Shown: positions 21,392 to 29,425, counted from the first letter of the stretch. The stretch is DNA of 29,497 bases from CAZBWS01 sp964495705 (GCA_964495705.1 CAZBWS010000022.1:1-29497), one strand, 5' to 3'. Made by a program: numbers and translations. The notes: a model not told the origin generated them from the letters alone.

Positions 21392-22301
21392 AAGCTGCAC
21401 CACCATTGCCTTCGGCAAGGAAGCGTTTAAATACACGTGTGAATTTCGGCACTTCAGTAATCATTAGTAAATGGCCACTATGGTGAAACTCAACGGTTTT
21501 ACTATTGGGCAACAGTTCTGAAACCTGTTTTAGTTCACGTAGAGGAAATAGGGTGTCGTGGGTGCCGACTACGTTGGTTACCGGTATCTTTGTGTTCTGC
21601 AATGCTTCGCGACAGTCATACTGGTCTGAAGCAAAAGACTCTATGGACTTAAGGGTCGCATACCAGCAGCCCTGTGAAGAGTGCTCCGACAAAAAGGTTT
21701 TCATCAAGGGGTTGTATTCAATCGACATGGCAATGGCACGCTGCCAAGGCATCTTCAATGAGTTGCGCAATACTCCATAAAGCAAGGTGAAGTGTTTGTG
21801 TTGATAGCTTTTGGGGAGCTTGGTCAAGGGCACCGAGGCATCAAAATATTTCGCCTCTTCAAGCATTGCTTCACCTGTTTCGATCAGTGAAGCTGGCATT
21901 GCATCGGGTGCATCGGCACGAATCATATGACTGGGGAAATCGATGTTCATATAGCGGCTAATCATGCTGTCGCCATAGCGTTTGAGGTATTCTTGACCCA
22001 CCCCCGCACCCAGAGAAATACCTACCAAGGCGACTTTAGGGGCGCCAATTTTAACAACCAAATCATGCAGATCGTCAGCGAGCTGGCCTAAATAGTAGTC
22101 ACTATCCATACTCATCTCGCGAGACTTTCCCCAGCCGCGCAAATCGGGGATATAAAAGCGTTTATTGAGCAGGCTCGTGCTGGCAAAAGGTAGCCAGGGG
22201 TTGCCGTCCATACCTAGCCCGTGGACGAGTACAACGGGCTCGCCTTTTCCAATTTCTAAAACGTGCATTTGTTCGCCGTCGCGCATGGTGTACTTGGGCA
22301 T
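21366..22301 (-). CDS. Alpha/beta hydrolase, serine-type
   Basis: This 311-residue hydrolase has the oxyanion block VVLVHGLGMDGNPW, the nucleophile elbow GISLGAG with S96, an acid at GTHDTLFP and the catalytic His in HHSGHLLM. The cap region between (IRADAPDAM and onwards) is not diagnostic, so the substrate is unknown; esterase, lipase or thioesterase activity are all possible. It is divergent from the fabR-like gene, with dyads in the 155 bases between. A regulator next to a divergent hydrolase gene is often its controller, which is inference here. Its 3' end overlaps the AlkB-type gene. Confidence 0.85.
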   Translation of the reverse strand: MPKYTMRDGEQMHVLEIGKGEPVVLVHGLGMDGNPWLPFASTSLLNKRFYIPDLRGWGKSREMSMDSDYYLGQLADDLHDLVVKIGAPKVALVGISLGAGVGQEYLKRYGDSMISRYMNIDFPSHMIRADAPDAMPASLIETGEAMLEEAKYFDASVPLTKLPKSYQHKHFTLLYGVLRNSLKMPWQRAIAMSIEYNPLMKTFLSEHSSQGCWYATLKSIESFASDQYDCREALQNTKIPVTNVVGTHDTLFPLRELKQVSELLPNSKTVEFHHSGHLLMITEVPKFTRVFKRFLAEGNGGAAYEFSSEPV

Positions 22302-22382
22302 ATCTATTTCTCTGTGTATATGTATTAGCTATCATACTATTAGAAATGGGTAGAGACTATGCTCTAAATTGATGTCTGTCAG

Positions 22383-22401
22383 AATCGTTCTGTGAACGGT
22401 T
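22383..22401. promoter_or_regulatory. Candidate operator between the hydrolase and fabR-like genes
   Basis: A near-perfect dyad, AATCGTTC-TGT-GAACGGTT, with one mismatched pair, is centred at 22392. It lies upstream of a possible -10 TAGAAT (22422-22427) for the fabR-like gene. A 9-bp inverted pair AGCTATCAT (22327-22335) and ATGATAGCT (22426-22434) flanks the whole region. A TetR-family dimer binding here would be normal, but the site is not an exact match to any FabR box I can recall. Confidence 0.4.
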
Positions 22402-22456
22402 TTCTAAACCTTAAAACAGGTTAGAATGATAGCTGTCTTAAATAGGTTGGTTATCG

Positions 22457-23092
22457 ATGGTTTCTCGTGTAGAACAAAAGCGCCAAACGCGCCGTAAGCT
22501 CTTGAAGGCGGCGTTGAGCCAGTTGGGCGAAGACCGCAGTTTCTCGAGTTTAAGCTTGCGCGAAGTCGCCCGAGAGGCAGGTATTGCTCCCACTTCATTT
22601 TATCGCCACTTTCAAGATATGGATGAACTAGGTTTGGCCCTGGTAGACGAGGGCGCGCAAAAGCTCCGCCAGCTCATGCGTCGCGCACGTAAGCGCGGTA
22701 TAGATGAGGGTAAAACTGTTGTCACCTCGGTGGATACGTTTATGGAATTTCTGCGTAATAACCGCAACCTTTTTCGCTTGATGTTGCGCGAAAAAACCGG
22801 CGGTTCGGAAACTTACCGTAGATCAATTAACCGTGAAGTAAAGCTATTTATTGGGGAAATCGCCGATGAGCTTGAACGTGTTAGTCAGCTGAGTGGGCGA
22901 GAGATGGCTGATCCTCATATGGTGGCTGAGGCTTTGGTCACGATTATGTTCAACCAAGGAGGGGAGGCGATTGATTTGCCCGACGATGCTATAGCACAAG
23001 TAGCAGAGAGTTTAATTATACAGTTAAGGCTAGTGCTGCTGGGGGCAGAGGCCTATGCGCATAAATTCCCCTCGAATTACCCCGCTTTGTAA
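22457..23092 (+). CDS. fabR: TetR-family repressor of the FabR/DesT type
   Basis: The 211-residue protein matches FabR closely at the N-terminus: KRQTRRKLLKAALSQL, then SLSLREVAREAGIAPTSFYR and HFQDMDELGLALVDE, which is the helix-turn-helix with nearly identical recognition helix. FabR and DesT sense the ratio of saturated to unsaturated acyl-CoA or acyl-ACP and repress genes for unsaturated fatty acids (fabA, fabB, or desaturases). The targets are not in this window. The gene is divergent from a hydrolase gene and likely represses its own promoter. Its stop codon lies inside a 9-bp inverted repeat (23084-23108). Confidence 0.85.
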   Translation: MVSRVEQKRQTRRKLLKAALSQLGEDRSFSSLSLREVAREAGIAPTSFYRHFQDMDELGLALVDEGAQKLRQLMRRARKRGIDEGKTVVTSVDTFMEFLRNNRNLFRLMLREKTGGSETYRRSINREVKLFIGEIADELERVSQLSGREMADPHMVAEALVTIMFNQGGEAIDLPDDAIAQVAESLIIQLRLVLLGAEAYAHKFPSNYPAL

Positions 23093-23108
23093 ACAACTGT
23101 TACAAAGC
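23084..23108. promoter_or_regulatory. Inverted repeat at the end of fabR, candidate operator or hairpin
   Basis: GCTTTGTAA (23084-23092) and TTACAAAGC (23100-23108) pair perfectly across 7 bases. No T-run follows. The right arm overlaps the place where a -35 (CTGTTA, 23097-23102) would pair, at 17 bases, with TATAAA (23120-23125) upstream of the 60-residue gene, so an operator is as likely as a weak terminator. Confidence 0.4.
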
Positions 23109-23198
23109 TCTGTGCCTAGTATAAAAATGTGAAGCAGTTCCCTCTGGCTTCGAGAGACTCCTGTCTAATAACAGCATACTCATAACTTAGGAGTCGGT

Positions 23199-23381
23199 AT
23201 GTGGTGTATAGACGTTCAAAATGGTTGTATGCACAATAAAAGCGGCGTGCAAATTTCGATACTGTGGACAATTCAGGGAGACTTGAAGCAGGAGCTATTA
23301 CTATGTAATGAGCATTCAGAGTTACGTCGGCGCCAGTTATTGCAGGAAGCTAGGCAGGTTGCCTTAAAGAGTATTGCTTGA
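23199..23381 (+). CDS. Small protein of unknown function, 60 residues
   Basis: The ATG has a good AGGAG site 5 bases upstream (23189-23193). The product has a Cys-containing N-terminus (M-W-C-I-D-V-Q-N-G-C-M-H) and a basic C-terminal helix (SELRRRQLLQEARQVALKSI). It is soluble-looking, with no membrane span. A 6-bp hairpin TGGCAC/GTGCCA (23401-23419) follows before yjbQ. I recognise no family. The ribosome-binding site, upstream TATAAA and the isolated position support expression, but the reading frame could still be chance. Confidence 0.55.
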   Translation: MWCIDVQNGCMHNKSGVQISILWTIQGDLKQELLLCNEHSELRRRQLLQEARQVALKSIA

Positions 23382-23458
23382 AGGGCTATTAATAGGTTCT
23401 TGGCACTTGCTCTGTGCCAGAGTAGAGTTGATCTCATCAAGTTAACACGAGGTTTATT

Positions 23459-23869
23459 ATGTATCGAGACAGCATACAAAAATCATTGAATGGCAGGGGC
23501 ACTTACGACATCACGGATGAAGTGAATGATATTGTTGCCCAAGGTGATATTCAAAATGGCCTATGTACTATTTTTATTCACCATACCAGCGCGTCTTTAA
23601 TCATCTGTGAAAATGCCGACCCCACGGTCCATACCGACTTAGAGGCCTTTATGAGCAAGTGGGTGCCTGACGGGCATAAAATGTTTAAACATGTGGATGA
23701 AGGCAATGACGATATGCCCGCACATATTCGCACGGTCATGACATCCAGTAGCTTAACGATACCCGTGGTAAGTGGGCGAATGGACTTGGGGACTTGGCAG
23801 GGGATCTATATCTATGAGCACAGGGCGGATGACTATCAGCGCAGGCTGACGGTCACAGTACAAGGCTAA
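23459..23869 (+). CDS. yjbQ: YjbQ/UPF0047 family protein (secondary thiamine-phosphate synthase-like)
   Basis: At 136 residues this is a full-length YjbQ protein: FIHHTSASLIICENADP, then HVDEGNDDMPAHIRT and GTWQGIYIYEHR, the conserved His/Glu/Asp clusters that bind a metal in known structures. Some family members show weak thiamine-phosphate synthase activity, but the physiological role is not settled. GAGG (23449-23452) sits 6 bases before the ATG. It converges with trmH, leaving only 4 bases between the stops and no room for a separate terminator. Confidence 0.93.
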   Translation: MYRDSIQKSLNGRGTYDITDEVNDIVAQGDIQNGLCTIFIHHTSASLIICENADPTVHTDLEAFMSKWVPDGHKMFKHVDEGNDDMPAHIRTVMTSSSLTIPVVSGRMDLGTWQGIYIYEHRADDYQRRLTVTVQG

Positions 23870-23873
23870 GAAT

Positions 23874-24533
23874 TTAGCCCAGTGCCTTAGCGGGTAGATA
23901 ACCGTCTTCATCCAGTTTCGGGTAGGGCCGACCTTTCTCGCGACAGTGCTTGGCAATCACGGGATAGCACCATTCAAATAACGTGTTTGCATACGTCTCT
24001 GGATCGATTTGGCTTTTGCCATACATGCCTGCAGCCTGGCGTTGGCGCTGGGCTTCAAACAAAATTAACGCCGTGGCGACACTGACGTTTAATGACTCAG
24101 TTAGCCCCATCATAGGAATGACAATTGACTGATCAGCTATCTCGGCGGCGTGGTCACTGATGCCGTGTAACTCCGAACCCATAACGATAGCGGTTGGTTG
24201 GGTATAGTCAATTTCACGGAAGTCGACAGCGTTGTCATCAAGGTGAGCGGTGAGTAATTGATAGCCCTGCCCGCGCAGCTTGTCGAAGGGTTCGTCGATA
24301 TTGTTGTAGCTATCAACCTTCACCCATTTGCTGCTGCCTGCTGAGGTGTGAACATGCTTGCTCATATGGCCTTCGCGCACCATGGCATGGGCTTGCGCGA
24401 CGCCTACCGCTTCACAGCTGCGCACGATAGCGGCGAAGTTGTGGGGCTTGTGCACGTTTTCCATGACTACTGTTAGATCAAGCTGGCGATTGTCCAGAGT
24501 TTGCTTGAGACGGGCGTAGCGTTCCGGGGACAT
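23874..24533 (-). CDS. trmH: tRNA (guanosine-18-2'-O)-methyltransferase
   Basis: TrmH methylates the ribose of G18 in the D-loop of tRNAs using S-adenosylmethionine. The SPOUT knot motifs are intact: motif 1 VHKPHNFAAIVRSCEAVG, motif 2 AIVMGSELHGIS and motif 3 IPMMGLTESLNVSVATAL, plus the enterobacterial-type N-terminus SPERYARLKQTL. The length of 219 is near E. coli TrmH (229). It starts 2 bases after the glpK stop, so the two are cotranscribed, although their functions are unrelated. Confidence 0.96.
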   Translation of the reverse strand: MSPERYARLKQTLDNRQLDLTVVMENVHKPHNFAAIVRSCEAVGVAQAHAMVREGHMSKHVHTSAGSSKWVKVDSYNNIDEPFDKLRGQGYQLLTAHLDDNAVDFREIDYTQPTAIVMGSELHGISDHAAEIADQSIVIPMMGLTESLNVSVATALILFEAQRQRQAAGMYGKSQIDPETYANTLFEWCYPVIAKHCREKGRPYPKLDEDGYLPAKALG

Positions 24534-24535
24534 GG

Positions 24536-26017
24536 TTAGTCGTTCACCTTATCAACAGCAGTGGACCAGCCTTTTAAGAGCTGTTGGCGACGTTCTGGCG
24601 AGATTTGCGGCGTGAATTTTTGGTCGCACTGCCACTGCTCGTGCACTTCCTCCAAGGTCTTGTACATGCCAGCGCCTAGGGCGGCTAAATACGCTGCCCC
24701 CAAGGCGGTGGTTTCTGCCACCACTGGGCGTTCTACCGGCATGTTCAGCACATCTGATAGGAATTGCAGCACCCAGTTGTTAGCGACCATGCCACCATCG
24801 ACTCGTAAGCTGGCGATGTTAGCGCCGTCTTTTTGCATGGCGGTCATTAAGTCAGAGGTTTGGTAGCAAACCGACTCTAGGGTGGCGCGCACAATTTCAG
24901 CAATACCGGTATCGCGGGTCAGACCAAAGATAGCGCCGCGGGCATGGGGGTTCCAATGGGGAGCGCCCAAGCCAGTAAATGCGGGTACGAGATAGACATT
25001 ATTATTGCAGTCTAGGCTCTTAGCTAGGTTCTCGGTTTCACTGGCAGAGTCAATGAGCTTTATGCCGTCGCGCAACCATTGCACCGCGGCACCAGCAACA
25101 AAGATAGAGCCTTCAAGTGCATAAGTGACTTTGCCATTGATGCGATAGCCAATAGTGGTAAGCAATTTGTTTTGAGATTTTACCGCCCATTCACCCGTGT
25201 TGAGTACAACAAAGCAGCCCGTGCCGTAAGTGGATTTAATCATACCCGGCTCGAAGCAGGCTTGCCCCACGAGTGCAGCTTGCTGGTCGCCGGCCACACC
25301 GGTAATGGGGATTGCCTGCCCAAGCACATCCGCATCGGTAGTGCCAAAGTTGTCAGCGGAGTCTTTAACCTCGGGTAGCATATTGGCGGGGACGCTAAAT
25401 AGATCTAATAGCTGTTGATCCCATTGCTGGGTTTTAATATTAAAGACCAGGGTACGCGAGGCATTGGTTGCGTCGGTAGCATGTACCTTGCCCCCAGTTA
25501 GGCGCCAAATAAGGAAGCAGTCTGTGGTTCCAAAGGCGAGCTTGCCCTGTTCCGCTAATGCGCGTGCGCCATCGACGTTGTCCAGTATCCAGGCGACTTT
25601 AGTGGCTGAAAAGTAGGGGTCTAACAATAAACCTGTTTTGTCCGCGAGCTCAGCTAAGTCTGTGCCTGCGCGTAACATTTCACAGGTGTTGGCTGTGCGA
25701 CGATCTTGCCAGACGATGGCATTATATAGGCATTCCCCCGTTTCACGATTCCATACTACGGTTGTCTCACGCTGGTTAGTGATACCAATAGCGGCGACAG
25801 AGTGACCCGTGCTTTCACATTGCTTTAGAGCGTCTTGGCAGACATCTAACGTGGTTTGCCAAATTTCTTCAGGGTCGTGCTCTACCCAGCCGTCAGCAGG
25901 GTAATACTGGGTGAACTCTTGTTGCGAGTTAATCAGGGTTTGTCCCTGTTTATCAAAGATGATGGCGCGGGTACTGGTTGTCCCTTGGTCAATGGCCATG
26001 ATCAGGTCGTTTTTCAT
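24536..26017 (-). CDS. glpK: Glycerol kinase
   Basis: GlpK phosphorylates glycerol to glycerol-3-phosphate, which traps it and feeds lipid synthesis or glycolysis. The FGGY-family signatures are intact: AIDQGTTSTRAIIF at the N-terminus, the YNAIVWQDRRT block, FLIWRLTGG, STYGTGCFVVLNTG and the C-terminal ALGAAYLAALGAG. The length of 493 fits the family. No glpF, glpD or glpR gene is in the window. A dyad GTTTA-TCGT-TAAAC lies upstream at 26054-26067. The monoacylglycerol-lipase-like gene just upstream on the same strand could supply glycerol. Confidence 0.97.
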   Translation of the reverse strand: MKNDLIMAIDQGTTSTRAIIFDKQGQTLINSQQEFTQYYPADGWVEHDPEEIWQTTLDVCQDALKQCESTGHSVAAIGITNQRETTVVWNRETGECLYNAIVWQDRRTANTCEMLRAGTDLAELADKTGLLLDPYFSATKVAWILDNVDGARALAEQGKLAFGTTDCFLIWRLTGGKVHATDATNASRTLVFNIKTQQWDQQLLDLFSVPANMLPEVKDSADNFGTTDADVLGQAIPITGVAGDQQAALVGQACFEPGMIKSTYGTGCFVVLNTGEWAVKSQNKLLTTIGYRINGKVTYALEGSIFVAGAAVQWLRDGIKLIDSASETENLAKSLDCNNNVYLVPAFTGLGAPHWNPHARGAIFGLTRDTGIAEIVRATLESVCYQTSDLMTAMQKDGANIASLRVDGGMVANNWVLQFLSDVLNMPVERPVVAETTALGAAYLAALGAGMYKTLEEVHEQWQCDQKFTPQISPERRQQLLKGWSTAVDKVND

Positions 26018-26053
26018 GTGTGCTCGCAGTGGTTTTTATAAATGAAAGGCGCA

Positions 26054-26067
26054 GTTTAACGATAAAC
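26054..26067 (-). promoter_or_regulatory. Dyad upstream of glpK
   Basis: GTTTATCGTTAAAC on the minus strand is a 5-bp perfect dyad with a 4-base centre, 37 bases before the glpK start and near an AT-rich TATAAA (26035-26040 region). It could be an operator, for example for a GlpR-like repressor, but it is not an exact match to the E. coli GlpR site. Confidence 0.3.
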
Positions 26068-26094
26068 CGCGTTTGAATGAATAGCTTTTCAGGA

Positions 26095-26925
26095 TTAAAG
26101 CCTGGCTGCAATCCAATTTTCTACATCGCTCAATACACGCTCGCGCTCGATGTCATTGAAGAGCTCATGATAACCCCCTTCATACTCTAGTGTTGTTTTG
26201 TCATTTTGTGTCGTATTGGACATAAATTGACGAGTGCCGCCAATGTCACAGATCTTATCTGCAGTGCCGTGGATGGCTAGAATGGGGTAGTTCAGCTTGT
26301 CTGTATTGCTTTGAACCCATTCAGCCGCCTTAATGACTTCCATGGCTAGGCGCGGCGTGCCACGACTATGATAGAGTTTGTCGACGCCAGTGAGTTCTAG
26401 CCACCTCGAGTCACGTGAAATGGCACTGTGATCCATGCCTGTGTCTAAGCTCAATCTTGGAGTGACATTGGTGAGCACTTTAGACAGCGCTAGCAGAACA
26501 GGGGATATTCCAACTTTGCCAATGGCTGGGGCAGAGCAGATATAACCTTGGATGTTTTCATTTCCATGGTGCAATAGATAATCTAATGTTTTTAAGCCGC
26601 CCAAGCTGTGCCCAAGTAAAAAAACAGGTTTGTCGCCAAGCTGCTCTTTTATCGCCTTGAAATATTCGTGTATATCCTTCCTAAAATATTCCCAGGACTC
26701 AATAAAGCCCCTTTGGCCGTCGGAGTCACCATGCCCTCGCGCATCCCATGTGAAAACATTTAGCCCCGCACCTGTAAAGTGGTTGACCACATGCTCATAG
26801 CGGTTACTGTGTTCGCCAATTCCGTGCACAACGACCAGATTCGCCTTAGCCTTATTCACCAACCATTCACGATAAATAATGTTGCTGTTATCAAAGCTGC
26901 GAAATGATTTTTTGTATGTTTTCAT
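26095..26925 (-). CDS. Monoacylglycerol-lipase-like alpha/beta hydrolase (Hydrolase_4 family)
   Basis: From ATG 26925 (GGGAAAGAAG upstream) the product is 276 residues; a longer frame to 26955 lacks such a site. The family blocks are VVVHGIGEHSNRYEH, WDARGHGDSDG, the nucleophile elbow GHSLGG with S107, D223 (IHGTADKICD) and H253 (GGYHELFND). This pattern is that of monoacylglycerol lipases and lysophospholipases, cytosolic or membrane-associated enzymes that release a fatty acid from a monoglyceride. It lies upstream of glpK in the same direction with 77 bases between, so glycerol released could be phosphorylated by GlpK. That link is inference. Confidence 0.88.
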   Translation of the reverse strand: MKTYKKSFRSFDNSNIIYREWLVNKAKANLVVVHGIGEHSNRYEHVVNHFTGAGLNVFTWDARGHGDSDGQRGFIESWEYFRKDIHEYFKAIKEQLGDKPVFLLGHSLGGLKTLDYLLHHGNENIQGYICSAPAIGKVGISPVLLALSKVLTNVTPRLSLDTGMDHSAISRDSRWLELTGVDKLYHSRGTPRLAMEVIKAAEWVQSNTDKLNYPILAIHGTADKICDIGGTRQFMSNTTQNDKTTLEYEGGYHELFNDIERERVLSDVENWIAARL

Positions 26926-27000
26926 GACTTCTTTCCCGAATTTTCGCCAAATCATAGCATGTGAAGTAGTCCGAATGAGACAGGGAGTTTAATCTTCAAG

Positions 27001-27062
27001 GTGAAACCTGCTTTTTCACGCCACAGTCTTGACCTAGAGCGGCAGTTTAGGTCAAATTGACA
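27001..27062 (+). promoter_or_regulatory. Candidate promoter with three TTGAC half-sites upstream of the ABM-like gene
   Basis: TTGACCTA (27029-27036) and TAGGTCAA (27048-27055) are a perfect 8-bp inverted repeat with 11 bases between, and a further TTGACA starts at 27057, so the half-site TTGAC occurs three times. TTGACC with a 17-base spacer reaches TCAAAT (27052-27057), a possible weak -10. A GTGAAA/TTTCAC dyad lies just upstream (27001-27019). Confidence 0.4.
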
Positions 27063-27083
27063 AGTTAAGATGGTGGGTAAGTT

Positions 27084-27569
27084 ATGGTTCAAGCACAAAT
27101 ACAACTTTTTTTGAATGCCTCGGGGCGCAAGGCCTTCCCTAATTGGCTGCGCTTTTTTGGTAAAGTGGTTCGCCAGTTTAAGGGCTTTGTTAATATACAG
27201 CTACTTCAAGTAGAGGGTTCTTCTAGCTTGGGTTTGGTGTTGATTTTTGAGACAAAGGCTAGCCAAGATGTGTTTTTTGAAAGCCCTGTTTTTAAACAGT
27301 TAATGAGCCGTATGAATAGTCATTCCATTCAGCCTTATCGCAAAGTGGTTCTGCGGGCCAAAAACTTATACGACTATAAAAAAGTACCTAAGCCTTCCCA
27401 GGCAGTTAAAGCACCCGCGAAAGCAGCCCAGAAAATAGTTAAGCCCACGGCGGAGGCTATGAAGGTTCCCTTGAAAAAGACAGTACAAGACAAGCCCACC
27501 GAGCAAAAGCCTGAGGATCACAATGTGGTAGGCATGGCCGAATTCATGGCGATGCGCAAACAGAGCTAG
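27084..27569 (+). CDS. ABM-like ferredoxin-fold protein with a Lys/Pro/Ala-rich tail
   Basis: Residues 1-90 or so look like the antibiotic biosynthesis monooxygenase-type alpha/beta barrel, a dimeric small fold: WLRFFGKVVRQFKGFVNIQLLQ, then GLVLIFETKASQDVFFESP and VFKQLMSRM. The rest (about 95-150) is low-complexity, rich in Lys, Pro and Ala (PSQAVKAPAKAAQKIVKPTA), then a conserved-looking end MAEFMAMRKQS. The barrel class has members that oxidise small molecules and others with no catalysis; the tail is unusual. Function unknown. It is preceded by a possible regulatory dyad and ends at a long palindrome terminator. Confidence 0.7.
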   Translation: MVQAQIQLFLNASGRKAFPNWLRFFGKVVRQFKGFVNIQLLQVEGSSSLGLVLIFETKASQDVFFESPVFKQLMSRMNSHSIQPYRKVVLRAKNLYDYKKVPKPSQAVKAPAKAAQKIVKPTAEAMKVPLKKTVQDKPTEQKPEDHNVVGMAEFMAMRKQS

Positions 27570-27578
27570 CAAACGTAT

Positions 27579-27628
27579 ATTCCAGCAATAAAAAAGGCCC
27601 TTTAAAGGGCCTTTTTTATTGCTGGAAT
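27579..27628. terminator. Perfect 50-base palindrome, bidirectional terminator
   Basis: The arms are 25 bases each with no spacer base: ATTCCAGCAAT, six As, GGCCCTTT, then the exact mirror on the other strand. It lies between converging genes. The A-run before and T-run after the GGCCC core make a terminator for each transcript. It shares its layout (outer stem, A-run, GC core, T-run) with the terminators at 14749 and 3227. Confidence 0.93.
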
Positions 27629-27633
27629 TATCA

Positions 27634-29136
27634 CTAACCCATTTTTTTACTGTTGATGCTGGTGACGACAGACTTGATGCCTGCAGGCTGTTGCTTGGCT
27701 TGGGTCTTTAGCTGCTGCAGGCATTTGTCAATCGTGTTGCTGACAATGGTTGAGTTGCGGATTTGTTCAATGCGGGGCCAGGTTTGACGCTCCGCAGCCA
27801 GCATGAAATTGGCTATATCCGTTGGTGTTGGGTTAGAGACTAGACGTGCAAAGCTCTTTAGGCGGAATTTAGGGATTAAAGTAATATCCCCACGATAGTT
27901 CTGGCGCAGTAGCGTGTTTAAGCCATTGAGCGCGTTACCTGTTGTAGACCCTGCGTAGCGCTTACTCGCTCGGCTTAATAGGTGCTCACCATTAACGCGT
28001 AAAGTTGAGCCGATCATACTGTCCATAGGCGACCCCCAGCCTCTTTTGTGCATATAGTTTTCTAATTGCAAAAATGGCACAACATGGGGGTTGGTTTGCC
28101 CAACAATATAATGGTTCACATCAAATAACCGACTTAAGCGTAAGCGAGGTAAGTCGCTTTTCAGGCTGCCGTCTGCCCATTTCATCGACGGCAGATAGGG
28201 AACGACACGCCCGTGGTAGTCCTTGGCCAATAATGTAGCTGGCGGGAATACTGCCGGTATAGAGCAAGAGGCCAGTGAAGCCTGTCGAATCAGCACATTG
28301 GGGGCGGTCAGGTAATTAAGCAGCCTCGGCTGCTGGTTTTTTTCAACGGGAGAGACGGTGATGTTGATGATTCTGCCCGTGTGCTCAAATGCTTCTTCAA
28401 AGGTCATCTCGCCAATGTTTTCTTGCAAGCAAGACTGTAAGTGAGAGCTATCCATAAAAGAGCGATTTTTAAAGGCGTCCTTAATGCCAAAGGCACGAAA
28501 GGCATGTAGATAGATGTATTCGGGGTCGTAGAAGTTGTTAATGTTTTCGTCGCGAGTGACGCCAACAGCGCCCGCGATGATGGATCCAGCGCTAGACCCC
28601 GACATAACGCGAGGTAACACCTGCTGCTCATGCAGGGCTTTCACCACGCCAATATGCCACATGCCCATGGTTGCGCCGCCACTTAACATGAGTGCTGAGC
28701 GACCAAAAACAATCCCTAGGCGCTTGAAGAACTTGATCTTCTCAGCTAGAGGAAAATCGGGGAAGTCATTGCTACCCAAGTAGTTCAGTGTGGCGCACAG
28801 CTCATATATATAGTCAGTAATTAGGTTTTTAGTGCCAAGGTGAGCTTGGCCATATAACTCGTTATTCGCTAGGTTGCCAATATTGCCGTGCAGGCCTTCA
28901 TGTAGCCAAAATACAAGCTCACGAATATCCCCTCGCTCACGCAATTGACGAAGTTTATGCAGCCTATCTCTGATAAGTATGAAGTTATAGTCATGAGACT
29001 CGTCAGTGGCCTTCCAGTCATCTAGGCCGCCTAGGTGATCTAGCTCATTGGCAATGCCTTTCCATTCGGCATAGCTATTGGCGTTGTTCAGTGCTCGTCC
29101 TAAACGTTTCTCTTTGCGAGTAATGTTGATGATCAT
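27634..29136 (-). CDS. Patatin-like phospholipase with N-terminal DUF3336-type region
   Basis: Patatin-fold enzymes use a Ser-Asp dyad to hydrolyse lipids. The glycine-rich oxyanion loop is SGGATMG, the nucleophile elbow is SGSSAG with S182, and D322 lies in WADGSLKSDLP. The N-terminal stretch NNANSYAEWKGIANELDHLG followed by WKATDESHDYNFILIRDRL is the DUF3336-type region found in yeast and plant triacylglycerol lipases such as TGL3/SDP1 and in some bacteria. The start is unclear: ATG 29136 gives 500 residues and begins just before the conserved region; ATG 29175 or TTG 29199 would add 13 or 21 residues. None has a strong ribosome-binding site. The substrate is a neutral lipid or phospholipid by family, not proven. 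Confidence 0.88.
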   Translation of the reverse strand: MIINITRKEKRLGRALNNANSYAEWKGIANELDHLGGLDDWKATDESHDYNFILIRDRLHKLRQLRERGDIRELVFWLHEGLHGNIGNLANNELYGQAHLGTKNLITDYIYELCATLNYLGSNDFPDFPLAEKIKFFKRLGIVFGRSALMLSGGATMGMWHIGVVKALHEQQVLPRVMSGSSAGSIIAGAVGVTRDENINNFYDPEYIYLHAFRAFGIKDAFKNRSFMDSSHLQSCLQENIGEMTFEEAFEHTGRIINITVSPVEKNQQPRLLNYLTAPNVLIRQASLASCSIPAVFPPATLLAKDYHGRVVPYLPSMKWADGSLKSDLPRLRLSRLFDVNHYIVGQTNPHVVPFLQLENYMHKRGWGSPMDSMIGSTLRVNGEHLLSRASKRYAGSTTGNALNGLNTLLRQNYRGDITLIPKFRLKSFARLVSNPTPTDIANFMLAAERQTWPRIEQIRNSTIVSNTIDKCLQQLKTQAKQQPAGIKSVVTSINSKKMG

Positions 29137-29199
29137 ATTGGAATATTTACACGAATAGTGACGGATGAGCAGCATAAGGGCTGGCCATATATTGTGCAA

Positions 29200-29425
29200 T
29201 GCAGAAAAATCAATATTTGTAGTTTCTGGCTAAATCAAACATAGGTAAAACAAGGGCTTATAAAATTATTGTGTCTATCTTGTAAATTCTGGCTGAAAAT
29301 GACCGTTATAGTAAAAGATACTCACATACTTAAGCATTTTAAGGCTTGTCACCCCATATAACTATGAGATAGGCTTGAGCCAATAATTCATCAAACGATT
29401 ACTGCATGATTCCAGGGGGATGCAA
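29200..29425. other. Intergenic region before the lipoprotein gene
   Basis: These 226 bases lie between two divergent genes. It is AT-rich and carries several TTG- and TATA-like words, but I could not choose a promoter with confidence. AGGGGG (29414-29419) is the ribosome-binding site of the next gene. Confidence 0.4.
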
